Under the pieces are notes generated by a model. The model ran no database searches. It was not told the origin of the DNA and saw only the letters and a list, made by a program, of their open reading frames with translations. DNA of 64,000 nt from Kitasatospora herbaricolor (GTDB lineage: Bacteria; Actinomycetota; Actinomycetes; Streptomycetales; Streptomycetaceae), in NCBI RefSeq assembly GCF_030813695.1, contig NZ_JAUSVA010000002.1, positions 8,331,501-8,395,500 on the forward strand. Direction: 5' to 3'. Below, one piece after another: positions 1 to 9,279 of the stretch (the stretch's first letter is position 1; each line of letters starts with the position of its first letter). A program made the position numbers and the translations under genes.

Positions 1-272
1 CCCTTGAAGGGACCGGGGAGACCACCGAGTATGCCGGTCAGCCCGAGCTCACCCTGGTAGGCCGAGCCCTTCGTCCCATGCCCTATCTGGACAGTCATCC
101 CCAGCATGACCCTGGACCAGGGGATCAACTGTTCCTCCGGGCCGCCGGCGTGCCGGACCATTCCCTCTGCCCGGAACTCCACCCAGCGACCGTCCGGCCG
201 CTGGGAGTCTCCCACCACCCAGTGCCCTTGGACGAGTTCCAGCGGTCCGTAGGTCCTTCGTGTATCCCCCAT
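1..272 (-). CDS. Unknown protein, N-terminal part, runs off the left edge
   Basis: An open minus-strand frame begins at an ATG whose first base is 272 and stays open to the window edge (about 90 codons). It starts MGDTRRTYGPLELV and contains WVVGDSQRPDGRWVEF and ELGLTGILGGLPGPF. Third codon positions are mostly G or C, as in the neighbouring genes, so I take it as real coding sequence. No motif is recognisable; the aromatic, beta-rich pattern suggests a compact globular cytosolic protein. It is divergent from the carbonic anhydrase with about 110 bases between starts. No strong ribosome binding site is visible, so the start is provisional. Confidence 0.55.
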   Translation of the reverse strand, partial: MGDTRRTYGPLELVQGHWVVGDSQRPDGRWVEFRAEGMVRHAGGPEEQLIPWSRVMLGMTVQIGHGTKGSAYQGELGLTGILGGLPGPFK

Positions 273-382
273 GGACTCATTGGATCATGCGGCCGCACCG
301 GATCGAAAGGCTGCGCCTTCGCAGACCCGCAGGAGGTCGACCCCGGCGGGCCGGCTTGCGGGCCTGATCGTAGGCTGCCGTC

Positions 383-1021
383 ATGGACAACGCCCCGAAG
401 ATCGAGCCCGACGACGCCTTCGCGATGCTGCTGGCGGGCAACCGGCGGTTCGTCGCCGGCGTGCCCGAGCACCCGAACCAGGATGCCGCCCGACGCACCG
501 AGACCGCACCGGGCCAGAGCCCGTTCGCGGTGCTGTTCGGCTGCTCCGACTCCCGACTGGCGGCGGAGATCATCTTCGACCGTGGCCTCGGTGACCTGTT
601 CGTCGTCCGTACGGCCGGACACGTCATGGGCCCCGAGGTGCTGGGCAGCATCGAGTACGGGGTGAGCGTGCTGGGCTCCCCCCTGGTGATCGTGCTGGGT
701 CACGACTCCTGCGGCGCAGTGGCTGCCACCCGCGCCGCCGTCGAAAACGGCACCACTGCGGACGGGTACGTACGGGACGTGATCGAGCGCGTGACACCCA
801 GCGTGCTGGCAGCCCGAGCCGCCGGGCACACCGGGGACGCCGACTTCATCGCCGAGCACATACGACACACCGTCGACCTGCTGCTCGACCGCTCCCGCAC
901 GCTCGCCGACGCGGTCGCAGCCGGCCGCACGGCCGTGGTCGGCCTGTCCTACCGGCTGGTCGACGGCAGTGCCCACCTGGTCGCCGCCCGCGGCCTGGAC
1001 AGGACGGCCCCGCCCGTCTGA
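383..1021 (+). CDS. Beta-class carbonic anhydrase
   Basis: 212 residues, cytosolic, reversible hydration of CO2 to bicarbonate. The zinc site is visible: Cys54 with Asp56 and Arg58 in GCSDSRL, then His107 and Cys110 in LGHDSCGA. The RTAGH motif near 76-80 and GSIEYGV near 88-94 are also typical of the family. Length matches short bacterial beta-CAs, and there is no signal peptide. It stands alone, divergent from the partial gene at 1-272. Known family: zinc enzymes supplying bicarbonate for carboxylation and pH balance. No strong ribosome binding site precedes the ATG. Confidence 0.93.
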   Translation: MDNAPKIEPDDAFAMLLAGNRRFVAGVPEHPNQDAARRTETAPGQSPFAVLFGCSDSRLAAEIIFDRGLGDLFVVRTAGHVMGPEVLGSIEYGVSVLGSPLVIVLGHDSCGAVAATRAAVENGTTADGYVRDVIERVTPSVLAARAAGHTGDADFIAEHIRHTVDLLLDRSRTLADAVAAGRTAVVGLSYRLVDGSAHLVAARGLDRTAPPV

Positions 1022-1235
1022 GCCCCGGTGGGACCGCCGGCAGCGTCCTCGGGGAGGGCCAGGACGTCATCGACGGCCGGGGGACCGCTGTGACCGGCTC
1101 GGGAACCGGGGTGCCGGGAACGGGTCCGGGACGGATCCGGTGAGCCGTCGCCTCATTCCAGAGGCGTACCCGCGCTGTTCCGCCGGCGGTGAACACCGGT
1201 CCGGCCGAACTCGACCGTCACTACGGTCCAGTCAC

Positions 1236-1958
1236 ATGACGATGACGACGCGCACGGTCGAGTACCCGGCCGACGGCCTGACGATGATCGGGCACCTCGC
1301 CGTCCCGGCCGGTGTCGGCCGCCGGCCCGCGGTGCTGCTCGGACCCGAGGGCATGGGGCTCAGCGACGTCGAGCGCCACCGGGCCGATGCCCTCGCCGAG
1401 CTGGGATACGTGGCGCTGGCCTTCGACCTTCACGGAGGGCGCTATCTGGGTGACCCCGAGGAGATGCTGGCCCGATGCATGCCGCTGCTCGCCGACCCCG
1501 ACCGGATGCGGGACATCGGCCACGCGGCACTCGACGTGCTGCGCGCCGAACCGCGGACCGACCCCGATCGGATCGCCGCCGTCGGCTACGGCACCGGGGG
1601 CGCCATCGCGCTGGAACTCGGCCGTGACGGCGTCGACCTGCGCGCGATCGGGACGGTCAACGCAGTGACCACGGGCCGACCGGGTGAGGCGGCGCGCATC
1701 GGCTGCCCGGTGTGGGCCGGGGTCGGGTCGGACGACCCGATCATGCCGCCCGCGCAACGGGACGCGTTCACCGCCGAGATGCAGGCCGCGGGCGTCGACT
1801 GGCGGCTCGTGGTCTACGGCGGCGCCTTGCACGCGTTCCACCACCCGCCGGTCGACCACCCCGTGGTCCCCGGCGTCGGCCATCACCCACGCCACGCGCA
1901 GCGAGCCTGGCGCGACGTCGTCGATCTGCTCGCCGAGTGCCTTCCCGTAACGCAATGA
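1236..1958 (+). CDS. Dienelactone-hydrolase-family protein lacking the usual nucleophile
   Basis: 240 residues with an alpha/beta-hydrolase fold of the dienelactone hydrolase family (PEGMGLSDVERHRADALAELGY near 37-58, FDLHGG near 63-68). The nucleophile elbow, normally G-x-C-x-G-G or G-x-S-x-G-G, reads VGYGTGG near 116-122, so the nucleophile is glycine. Candidate Asp (GSDDPIMPP) and His (HAFHHP) of the triad are present. This predicts a weak or non-hydrolytic protein, unless another residue serves. The ATG at 1236 is chosen because homology begins right after it; sequence upstream does not look coding. No operon partner is close. Confidence 0.82.
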   Translation: MTMTTRTVEYPADGLTMIGHLAVPAGVGRRPAVLLGPEGMGLSDVERHRADALAELGYVALAFDLHGGRYLGDPEEMLARCMPLLADPDRMRDIGHAALDVLRAEPRTDPDRIAAVGYGTGGAIALELGRDGVDLRAIGTVNAVTTGRPGEAARIGCPVWAGVGSDDPIMPPAQRDAFTAEMQAAGVDWRLVVYGGALHAFHHPPVDHPVVPGVGHHPRHAQRAWRDVVDLLAECLPVTQ

Positions 1959-2081
1959 TCGGGAATCCCAACCGCACACTTGCGGCGCCCCGGAAGGACT
2001 TCGGCGACTTCGACCGCGGCGGCGCGGGCATCGATCGGGACTCTTCACCCGGACCCCCGGCCGGGCGTACGTGGAGCGGGT

Positions 2082-2123
2082 CCTGCTGACCGACGCGCGG
2101 CGCCTGCTGATCGACGCGCGGCG
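2082..2123 (+). repeat. Two tandem 21-bp repeats
   Basis: Positions 2082-2102 and 2103-2123 are the same 21-bp unit with one mismatch, followed by a partial third copy (CCTGCTC). If translated on the plus strand each copy gives the heptad LLTDARR or LLIDARR, but no gene with normal codon use covers it. It lies in the 285-base space before the membrane protein at 2243. Confidence 0.7.
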
Positions 2124-2242
2124 CCTGCTCTGCCGGATGCGGCTCGGCCGTCGGACGGAAGCACCGAGCAGGGCCGGGCCCGCCCGAGGACGTCGCCGGC
2201 AGGCCTTTCGGGCGGGGACCGATGCCTGGTAGGAAGGTCGCC

Positions 2243-3118
2243 ATGATCGCGAACTCTCTTTCCTCGGGCGCTGAACGGACGGTCGCCGTGGTCCGCAGGC
2301 TGCTCAGGTTCGGGTACTGGGGCCCGCTCCTTCTGGCGGTGGTGCTGGGTAGCCTCGCCACGACGCCGGAGGGCCCGGGGCACGGGAGGCTTGTGGTGCT
2401 GGCGGCCGGTGCCGGAATCCTGGTGCCGACACTGACCCTGCTGCTCGGCGCGGTCGGAGCTCCGGCGGCCGGGGTGCCGGCCGCGGGTCCGACGGAGGCG
2501 GCTACGCCGTTGGCCACCCCTCGCAGGGGCATGCAGCGATTCCGGCAGCCGGGCAACAGTGTGTTGTCGGGCTGCCTGTTGGCGTCCGGTGCGCTCGTGC
2601 TGGGGTTCAGCGTCCCGGGCGAGGACTACGGCCTGCTGGCGGTCGGCCTGGCAGTACTCGTGCTGATGCCCTTCGCCTGGATCGCCTGGCAGGTGATCCT
2701 CGCCCGACAGCCGGAGCCGGAAGCAGCGAGCCCGGTCGTGGCGAGGGGCACGGGGCAGCGGTTCAGCCTGTGGCGTTGGGCGGCAGCGCCGTTGCTCGTC
2801 GGCATCGCTGTGCTGCTGATCGGCAACAACGTCCCGCGGGAGGCCCGCTTCGCGATTTCCCGGCCCGCGCTCACCTCCTTCGCCGAACGGGCGGTCGCGA
2901 CGGGCTCGGTCGCCACCGCTCCGGCCTGGATCGGCGGCTACTCCGTGCGGGACACCGAACTGGTGGACGGCGGAGTGAAGTTCGCCGTCTCGGGAACCGG
3001 CATGTTCGCCCGCCACGGATTCGCCTACTTCCCGCTGGGCGGCCCCGCCCAGCACCGCAACGCGTACACCCGGGTCGCTGACGGGTGGTACAGCTGGTCA
3101 GGAGCCGACCACTTCTGA
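2243..3118 (+). CDS. Unknown multi-pass membrane protein with C-terminal outer domain
   Basis: 291 residues; function not recognised. About five hydrophobic segments are visible: near 28-45 (WGPLLLAVVLGSL), 49-68, 105-122, 127-150 and 175-192 (APLLVGIAVLLIG). The last 95 or so residues are soluble and end in YTRVADGWYSWSGADHF, so the protein probably exposes a C-terminal domain outside the membrane. I chose ATG 2243 over the in-frame ATG at 2222 because AGGAAGG lies a few bases upstream. The next gene, another small membrane protein, follows on the same strand after about 157 bases. Confidence 0.75.
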   Translation: MIANSLSSGAERTVAVVRRLLRFGYWGPLLLAVVLGSLATTPEGPGHGRLVVLAAGAGILVPTLTLLLGAVGAPAAGVPAAGPTEAATPLATPRRGMQRFRQPGNSVLSGCLLASGALVLGFSVPGEDYGLLAVGLAVLVLMPFAWIAWQVILARQPEPEAASPVVARGTGQRFSLWRWAAAPLLVGIAVLLIGNNVPREARFAISRPALTSFAERAVATGSVATAPAWIGGYSVRDTELVDGGVKFAVSGTGMFARHGFAYFPLGGPAQHRNAYTRVADGWYSWSGADHF

Positions 3119-3275
3119 CGGGGCCCGGTTCCCTCGCCCCGGTCGCCCGTCGGGGCCGGCCGTCTTCGCCGGGGCGCCCCGCGAGGTGCGGCGGACGGGC
3201 GGAGGCTTCAGGGCCCGATCGGCGGGTAGACGCATGCCGGACAGCCGGGGGGCGTTCGACGAAAGGGTGTACGCC

Positions 3276-3653
3276 ATGCTGTTGCTGCTCGGCCTTCTGC
3301 TGCTCGGGGCGACCGGAGCCTTCGTCGGGTTGTTGATCGCTGACAACACCGGTGGTCCCACCTACGACGTGACGATCCTCGGGCACCAGATCGCCACCAT
3401 GACCGGCCTCGCGATCTTCCTCTCCGGTGTGGCGCTGACCCTGGTGGTCGGCCTCGCCCTCGCCATGATCAAGCTGGGCGCCGGCCGGGCGAGCCGGCGT
3501 CGGCAGCTCATCCGCTCCGCCCGGGTCGCCGTCGCGGGGAGGGCCGGCCAGGGCGACCGAGCTCCCGGACAGCCGGCGGCGCCGAAGCCGACCGACGAGG
3601 TCGGCGGCAGCGCCGTGCCGCGCACACGCCGGCGACTCCACTTCGGGCACTGA
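3276..3653 (+). CDS. Small two-span membrane protein, unknown
   Basis: 125 residues. It has an N-terminal hydrophobic helix (MLLLLGLLLLGATGAFVGLL), a short loop with YDVTILGHQIATMTG, a second helix (IFLSGVALTLVVGLALAMI), then a basic tail rich in Arg, Pro and Gly ending RTRRRLHFGH. This layout is common for streptomycete envelope proteins of unknown role. The start at 3276 sits 7 bases after AAAGG and directly before the first helix; the longer in-frame extension reads as non-coding. Function not assigned. Confidence 0.7.
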   Translation: MLLLLGLLLLGATGAFVGLLIADNTGGPTYDVTILGHQIATMTGLAIFLSGVALTLVVGLALAMIKLGAGRASRRRQLIRSARVAVAGRAGQGDRAPGQPAAPKPTDEVGGSAVPRTRRRLHFGH

Positions 3654-3908
3654 CCCGGCGCGCCGAGGGCGGGTACGCAGGCCAAGTGCAGCCTGGCAGA
3701 CCCGCGGACAGTCACTCGGCCGCAGGAGGGCGACGCCGCGGGAGAGCGACTGTGAAGTCCGCACTCCCGAAGCAGCGCTGTTCCCGTCATCGCTGCGCTG
3801 TCCGCGCCACCGCGGCCGACGGCGCGACCGTGCCGAGCCGCCCGGGCACGGGGTGGACACCCGCCCCGTGCCCGGGATCCTGACCAGCACCGCCGCACCC
3901 TGCCGGCC

Positions 3909-4709
3909 TCAGCGCCCGGCGGCCCCCGCGGCCTCGTCCACCCGTTCGCGCACCCAGGCCAGGAAGGTCCGCACCTCCGGGGCCGGCAGGTCGGTCGCCC
4001 CGCCGCGAGGGCGCTCCAGAGCGGCCAGCGCCGCCTCGACGACCGGCCGGAAGCCGGGCTCGGCCGCCCGGATCGCGCGTCCCGCCGCGCGTTTGGCCGT
4101 CCAGCGCCCGGTACGGCAGAACACCACCGACCGGCAGCCGTTGAGGACGCGGTTGTCCGCCAGATGCCCCTCGCCCTCGCTGTGCTCGCGGACGGACGCC
4201 CGGACGGCCGCGAGCAGGTCCGCCGCCGTCGGGGGTGCGATCACCTCGCGTGCCGGCCTGCCGAACAGGGTCAGCCCGGCCTGGCAGGCCACGGACCGGT
4301 CGATGACGTACCAGAACGCGGGGGAGTCCTCGGGGTCGAAGCTCGCCCGCCCGGGCAGCAGCGGGCCGGTGTTGAGGTCCAGCAGGTACCCGGCCCGGCC
4401 CGACGCGCGGCCGGCGAAGTCACGGTCGTACACCACCAGCTCCAGCCCGGCGGCCGGGCACGGCAGCCGGGGGTGGGCGAGCATCTCGACCAGCCCACGC
4501 AGCACCGCACGGGACACGGACGGTTCCACCACCACCGTCACGTCGACATCGCTGCGCCCCGGCCGGTAGTCCCGGAGGGCCAGCGAGCCGACGGCCAGGA
4601 CGCTGACCAGATCGGCCCCGCAGATCCGGCGGGTGCGCCCCACCAGCTCGCGCAGGTAGGGACGGACGTGGTCGGGGAGCGACTGCGTGCCTTGGGCGTC
4701 TCGGGACAT
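3909..4709 (-). CDS. Nucleotidyltransferase-domain protein (AadA-like fold)
   Basis: 266 residues. An N-terminal nucleotidyltransferase core is visible: VGSLALRDYRPGRSDVDVTV near 39-58 matches the G-S...D-x-D metal- and nucleotide-binding pattern. It is followed by an all-helical C-terminal half with NGCRSVVFCRTGRW and GRAIRA, as in aminoglycoside 3''-adenylyltransferase-type proteins. Known members adenylylate streptomycin or spectinomycin; whether this one acts on a drug cannot be told from sequence. The start MSRDAQGTQSLPDHVRPYL was chosen because homology begins there. It is divergent from the small gene at 4878 and has no operon partner. Confidence 0.78.
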   Translation of the reverse strand: MSRDAQGTQSLPDHVRPYLRELVGRTRRICGADLVSVLAVGSLALRDYRPGRSDVDVTVVVEPSVSRAVLRGLVEMLAHPRLPCPAAGLELVVYDRDFAGRASGRAGYLLDLNTGPLLPGRASFDPEDSPAFWYVIDRSVACQAGLTLFGRPAREVIAPPTAADLLAAVRASVREHSEGEGHLADNRVLNGCRSVVFCRTGRWTAKRAAGRAIRAAEPGFRPVVEAALAALERPRGGATDLPAPEVRTFLAWVRERVDEAAGAAGR

Positions 4710-4877
4710 GGGGCCAGTCTCCGCCGTGGCGCGGGATCCACGGACGCCCCTCGGCCGGGCGCGCCGGGCAGCCCTCGGCGGACGCCGGTGTGGCGGGGCC
4801 GCGCGCCCCCTCTCACGCCTCCCGGCAGGCGTCGTAGGCTGGAAGGCCACCCGGCCGAAGTTGACTGCCAGGGGGTG

Positions 4878-5228
4878 ATGTCCGTGGCCCGCTCTCGTGA
4901 CCTGCAGACGCTCATCGACACGGTGGAGTCGGTGACCGGTGAGATGCTGCCGGTGCCCGGGCCCGTGGCGCGCAGGGCGTTGACGGTGGTGGCCGGCTAC
5001 GCCCACGACGCGGACGACTGCCGCCTGCTCCTGCGGGCCCTGGGCCTGATGCCGGACGACGAACGGGCCGGGGGAGCAGCCGTGGTGGCCGGCGGGCCCG
5101 CAGGCATGGCGTCGAGCGTCCCGGCGTCGGGCGACAGCGCCGGTTCCGCTCCGACCGCTGCCGCTTCACCGGCATCCCCACGGTCGGAGGACGCCGCCCC
5201 TGTCCGGGACGGGCGCGGCCGTCCATGA
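4878..5228 (+). CDS. Small unknown protein
   Basis: 116 residues, function not recognised. The first 70 form predicted helices (RDLQTLIDTVESVTGEM, RALTVVAGYAHDADDC, LLLRALGLMPD); the remaining part is a disordered Ala/Ser/Pro-rich tail ending in DGRGRP. ATG 4878 is preceded by a G-rich tract that can pair with 16S rRNA, and the helical part starts right there. It is divergent from the nucleotidyltransferase. Confidence 0.6.
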   Translation: MSVARSRDLQTLIDTVESVTGEMLPVPGPVARRALTVVAGYAHDADDCRLLLRALGLMPDDERAGGAAVVAGGPAGMASSVPASGDSAGSAPTAAASPASPRSEDAAPVRDGRGRP

Positions 5229-5603
5229 CCGGACGGACCGGGGCCCGCAGCTTCGCCGCACGCCCCGTTGTCAGGGCGTGCGGGTGTCCACCGCCGACGG
5301 CTCCGGCCCACCCTGCTCCGGCCCACGCCGAAGGACGCGTCCGGGCCGAGGCGCGTGTCGCGTCCACAGGATCACGCCGCCACCGCTGCGCACCGGACGG
5401 CTACGACGACGGTTGGGGTGCTCGGACACACCGACACCTTGCCCGCTCCCGCCGCCGGAGCGCCCCGGAGCGCTCCGGCTCTGCGACAGGCCAAGACCCA
5501 CCCACCCGCTCGGCGGACACAGCAGCTCCGGCGCCGGTGTAGGCACGCCCGCTCCTGACAAGTACGGTTGTCCCATGCAATCACTCTGCGGGCGAGCTGA
5601 ACG
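5229..5603. other. 375-base stretch without a convincing gene
   Basis: No frame on either strand shows domain-like sequence or the usual codon bias. It separates the 116-residue gene from the STAS gene, and its right end presumably carries the STAS promoter. I see no clear repeat or hairpin. Confidence 0.5.
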
Positions 5604-5975
5604 ATGACCGACAGCACCGCAGGCCCCTTCGCCGCCGGCGACCGGGACAGCCCTGCCGGCCCGGTCGTCGAAATCACCGGCGAACTCGACTACGACAGCG
5701 CGCCGCGCCTGCGCACCGTGCTGCACCGGGCCCTGGCGGCCCGTCCCGTCCCACCCAGGTTGGTGCTCGACCTCGCCGGCCTCACGTTCTGCGACTCCAC
5801 CGGCCTCAACATCCTGCTGCAGGCCCGCATCGACGCCGAACGCCAGGGCACGGTGCTCCACCTGGCCCGTCCGACCCCGGCCGTGGCCCGAGTACTGGAG
5901 ATCACCGGCGCCGACCAGGTGTTCCCCGTCGACCCCGACCTCCCTGCCGTCCTGCCGGACTCCCGCGCCGACTGA
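5604..5975 (+). CDS. STAS-domain protein, anti-sigma factor antagonist type
   Basis: 123 residues, one STAS domain (about 20-115). The ITGELDYDSAPRLR strand-helix unit and LVLDLAGLTFCDSTGLNIL are diagnostic; Ser65 in CDSTG is where SpoIIAA/RsbV-type proteins are phosphorylated by an anti-sigma kinase. Known role: binding the kinase to free a sigma factor in the partner-switching pathway. No RsbW-type kinase or sigma gene lies next to it. A SpoIIE-type phosphatase of the class that dephosphorylates such proteins is in the window at 57.4-59.1 kb, but nothing shows they are partners. The gene converges with the CYTH-CHAD gene 48 bases downstream. Confidence 0.88.
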   Translation: MTDSTAGPFAAGDRDSPAGPVVEITGELDYDSAPRLRTVLHRALAARPVPPRLVLDLAGLTFCDSTGLNILLQARIDAERQGTVLHLARPTPAVARVLEITGADQVFPVDPDLPAVLPDSRAD

Positions 5976-6023
5976 CGGCACCGCTGACGGCACCGTGCGC
6001 CGGCCGGGCCGGGCCGCTCGAGT

Positions 6024-7580
6024 TCAGCCGGCGAGCCGCTTGCGGGCTTCGGCGGCCTGCTTGACCTGCCGGGCCGCGTCCGCGCGCTGCCGGGCGTACA
6101 GGATGCCGAGGCCGAAGGCGGAACGGTCGTCGGCCGGGCCGGCGGAGGCGATCTCGGCCAGGGCCTGCTCGCCCATGACACCGTCCTGGTGGGCGCCGAG
6201 CGGTTGCTGGATCCCCCTGGCCCGCTTGCGCAGCCGGTCGGCAGGCCGGCCGGCGAACGGGGTCACGCTCTCGGCCGCGTACCTGGCCCGCTTCGCGGCC
6301 TTGCGGGCGCGGTGGAGCCGGCCGTCCCGCGGCGTGCCCGGCGGCAGGGCCAGCGCCTGCTCCAGCCGCCGGGCGGTACGCCGTCGCTGCCGGTCGAGCA
6401 TGCGGCGCGCCTCGGCCCGGCCGCGGGAGGCCCGGCCCTTGAGCGGAGGACGTGCGGCCAGCCGGTCCACGGCGTCGAGCAGGTCGAAGTAACGCCGGCC
6501 GTGCATCACCCGCACCGTGGCACGGTGGGCCTCCCGGTACCGCGCGCCGGACCAGCTCCGGACGCGGGCCGCCGTCTCGGCGGGGTGGCCCGTCGGTGGG
6601 AGGTCCTCGGCCTGTCCGCCGAGACGCTCGGTGATGACCTCGGTGTCCCGGGCACGGCCGAGGACCTTCCCGAACCAGCGCAACTCGTGGTCGAGCGGGT
6701 CGGTGGCCGTCCGGTCGAGGATCCGCCGGTGGGCTGCCAGCGCGCTGCGCAGCCGGCGTACGTGGACCCGCATGCGGTGGACCGCGTCGGGTTCGTCGAG
6801 CCGGACAGCCGGGTCCAGTGTCCGCAGCGCGGCCGCCTGCACGCGCAGGTAGCCGGTGAGCGCCTCCCCGACGGAGCCGCTTTTCGCCGGGCCCCCGACG
6901 GAGTCGCCGTCGGCGGGGCGCGCCCACCCGCCGGCGTCCGCCCCCTCGGGGAGCCGGCCGGCGAGGGCGTGGCCGAGCTTGGACTGCCGGGCGGCCCTCT
7001 CCAGCCCGGACCGCTGGAACTCCGCCTCGACCGCGTCCAGCAGGTCGGTGCCGCCGTCGACCAGTTCGACCTCGGTCTCCACCCAGTCGACGGCGTCCGG
7101 CGACGTGGCGGGCCCGGGCGAGGGCGGCGCTGCGTCGAGGACGCGGGCGGAGACCGTGTCACGGGCCAGCTCGGCCAGGGTGTGGCCGTCCTCGTCGACC
7201 AGCAGGGTCAGATCACGGCGGGTCCGCAGGTGCACCACCGGCGCCACGGACCGGCCGCGGGCGTCCAGAGCCGTTCGCACCAGCAGTTCCGGTGGCGGGT
7301 GCCCGGCGGAGCCGTCCGCCAGGGGTAGGCGGGTCTCGGTCCGGCTGCCGTCCTCCCCGGGTGTTTTGAGGTGCCAGCCCGCGTCGTGGCCGCCGGTGCG
7401 GCGGCGCAGGGTGACTCCCCGGCGCAGCAGGCGCAGGTCGGGGGTGTCGAAGTAGACGGCGTCGAGTCGCTCCGTGCCGCCGGTCCGCACCCCGGCCACC
7501 TGCGGCAGCCGCTCGGTCGACAGCGGATGGGCGAGGGCGCCGGCGTAGGTGCGCTCGATCTCCTTGTGCACAGTGGCCAT
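6024..7580 (-). CDS. CYTH and CHAD domain protein
   Basis: 518 residues. N-terminal CYTH (triphosphate tunnel metalloenzyme) domain, about 1-200: KEIERTYAG at the start, where the usual ExExK ends in Arg, followed by VYFDTPDLRLLRRGVTLRRRTGG and WHLKTPGE. C-terminal CHAD domain, about 225-515, is helical and rich in conserved His and Arg (AVHRMRVHVRRLRSAL, ELRWFGKVLGRARDTEV, LHRARKAAKRARYAAE). CHAD domains bind polyphosphate, and CYTH domains often act on tri- or polyphosphate. Cytosolic. It is divergent from the molybdenum hydroxylase operon with 227 bases between starts. Confidence 0.9.
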   Translation of the reverse strand: MATVHKEIERTYAGALAHPLSTERLPQVAGVRTGGTERLDAVYFDTPDLRLLRRGVTLRRRTGGHDAGWHLKTPGEDGSRTETRLPLADGSAGHPPPELLVRTALDARGRSVAPVVHLRTRRDLTLLVDEDGHTLAELARDTVSARVLDAAPPSPGPATSPDAVDWVETEVELVDGGTDLLDAVEAEFQRSGLERAARQSKLGHALAGRLPEGADAGGWARPADGDSVGGPAKSGSVGEALTGYLRVQAAALRTLDPAVRLDEPDAVHRMRVHVRRLRSALAAHRRILDRTATDPLDHELRWFGKVLGRARDTEVITERLGGQAEDLPPTGHPAETAARVRSWSGARYREAHRATVRVMHGRRYFDLLDAVDRLAARPPLKGRASRGRAEARRMLDRQRRRTARRLEQALALPPGTPRDGRLHRARKAAKRARYAAESVTPFAGRPADRLRKRARGIQQPLGAHQDGVMGEQALAEIASAGPADDRSAFGLGILYARQRADAARQVKQAAEARKRLAG

Positions 7581-7807
7581 ACGGTCCGTCTGCCCGGCCG
7601 GGCAGGCTCCAACCGCGCGCCGGGCCGGGGTGGCGGCGCCCGGACGCGGTCCGGGCGCCCGCCGCGGGCGCCGGTCGTCGGGGCCCCGTCGGGCACGGGC
7701 ACGCCCGCTGACGCGGCGAACCGGTGGTAGGCGGCGGGTGGAGGTGTCGGGTGGGGCACGGGGTGGGACGGCTGATCCGACGAACTGTCCGGACGAGAGG
7801 TGAGCCG

Positions 7808-8286
7808 ATGCTCGGGACCACGGCGACGCAGACCCGCCTGGAGGTGAACGGCGAGTCGTGCACCCTGCTGCTGGACAACCGGTGCACCCTGCTGGACGTG
7901 CTGCGCGAGCACCTCGCGCTGACCGGGCCGAAGAAGGGCTGCGACCACGGGCAGTGCGGGGCCTGCACAGTGCTGGTGGACGGGCGGCGGGTGAACAGTT
8001 GCCTGCTGCTGGCCGTCAGCCTGGACGGCGCCTCGGTCACCACCGTGGAGGGGCTGGCCGACGGCGCGGAGCTGCACCCGGTGCAGCAGGCCTTCCTGGA
8101 CCACGACGCCTTCCAGTGCGGGTTCTGCACCCCGGGGCAGCTCTGCTCGGCGGTCGGCCTGCTCGCGGAGGCCGCGCGGGCGGCCGAACGGCTGGACGAG
8201 GCGTCGGTGCGCGAGCTGATGAGCGGCAACATCTGCCGGTGCGGCGCCTACCCGGGCATCGTCCGGGCCGTGCTGGAGGTGGCGCC

Positions 8287-8290
<4 letters not shown>
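7808..8290 (+). CDS. [2Fe-2S] subunit of a molybdenum hydroxylase (PaoA/XdhA-like)
   Basis: 160 residues, first gene of a three-gene operon. It has a plant-type ferredoxin domain (CDHGQCGACTVLVDG near 57-71) and a helical [2Fe-2S]-binding domain (QCGFCTPGQLCS, then GNICRCGAYPGI), giving the eight cysteines for two clusters. It passes electrons from the molybdenum cofactor to FAD. No Tat signal precedes it, unlike E. coli PaoA, so the complex is probably cytosolic. The start at 7808 has GAGAGGTGA just upstream. The stop overlaps the GTG of the next gene (GTGA). Confidence 0.93.
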
Positions 8291-9275
<985 letters not shown>

Positions 9276-9279
<4 letters not shown>

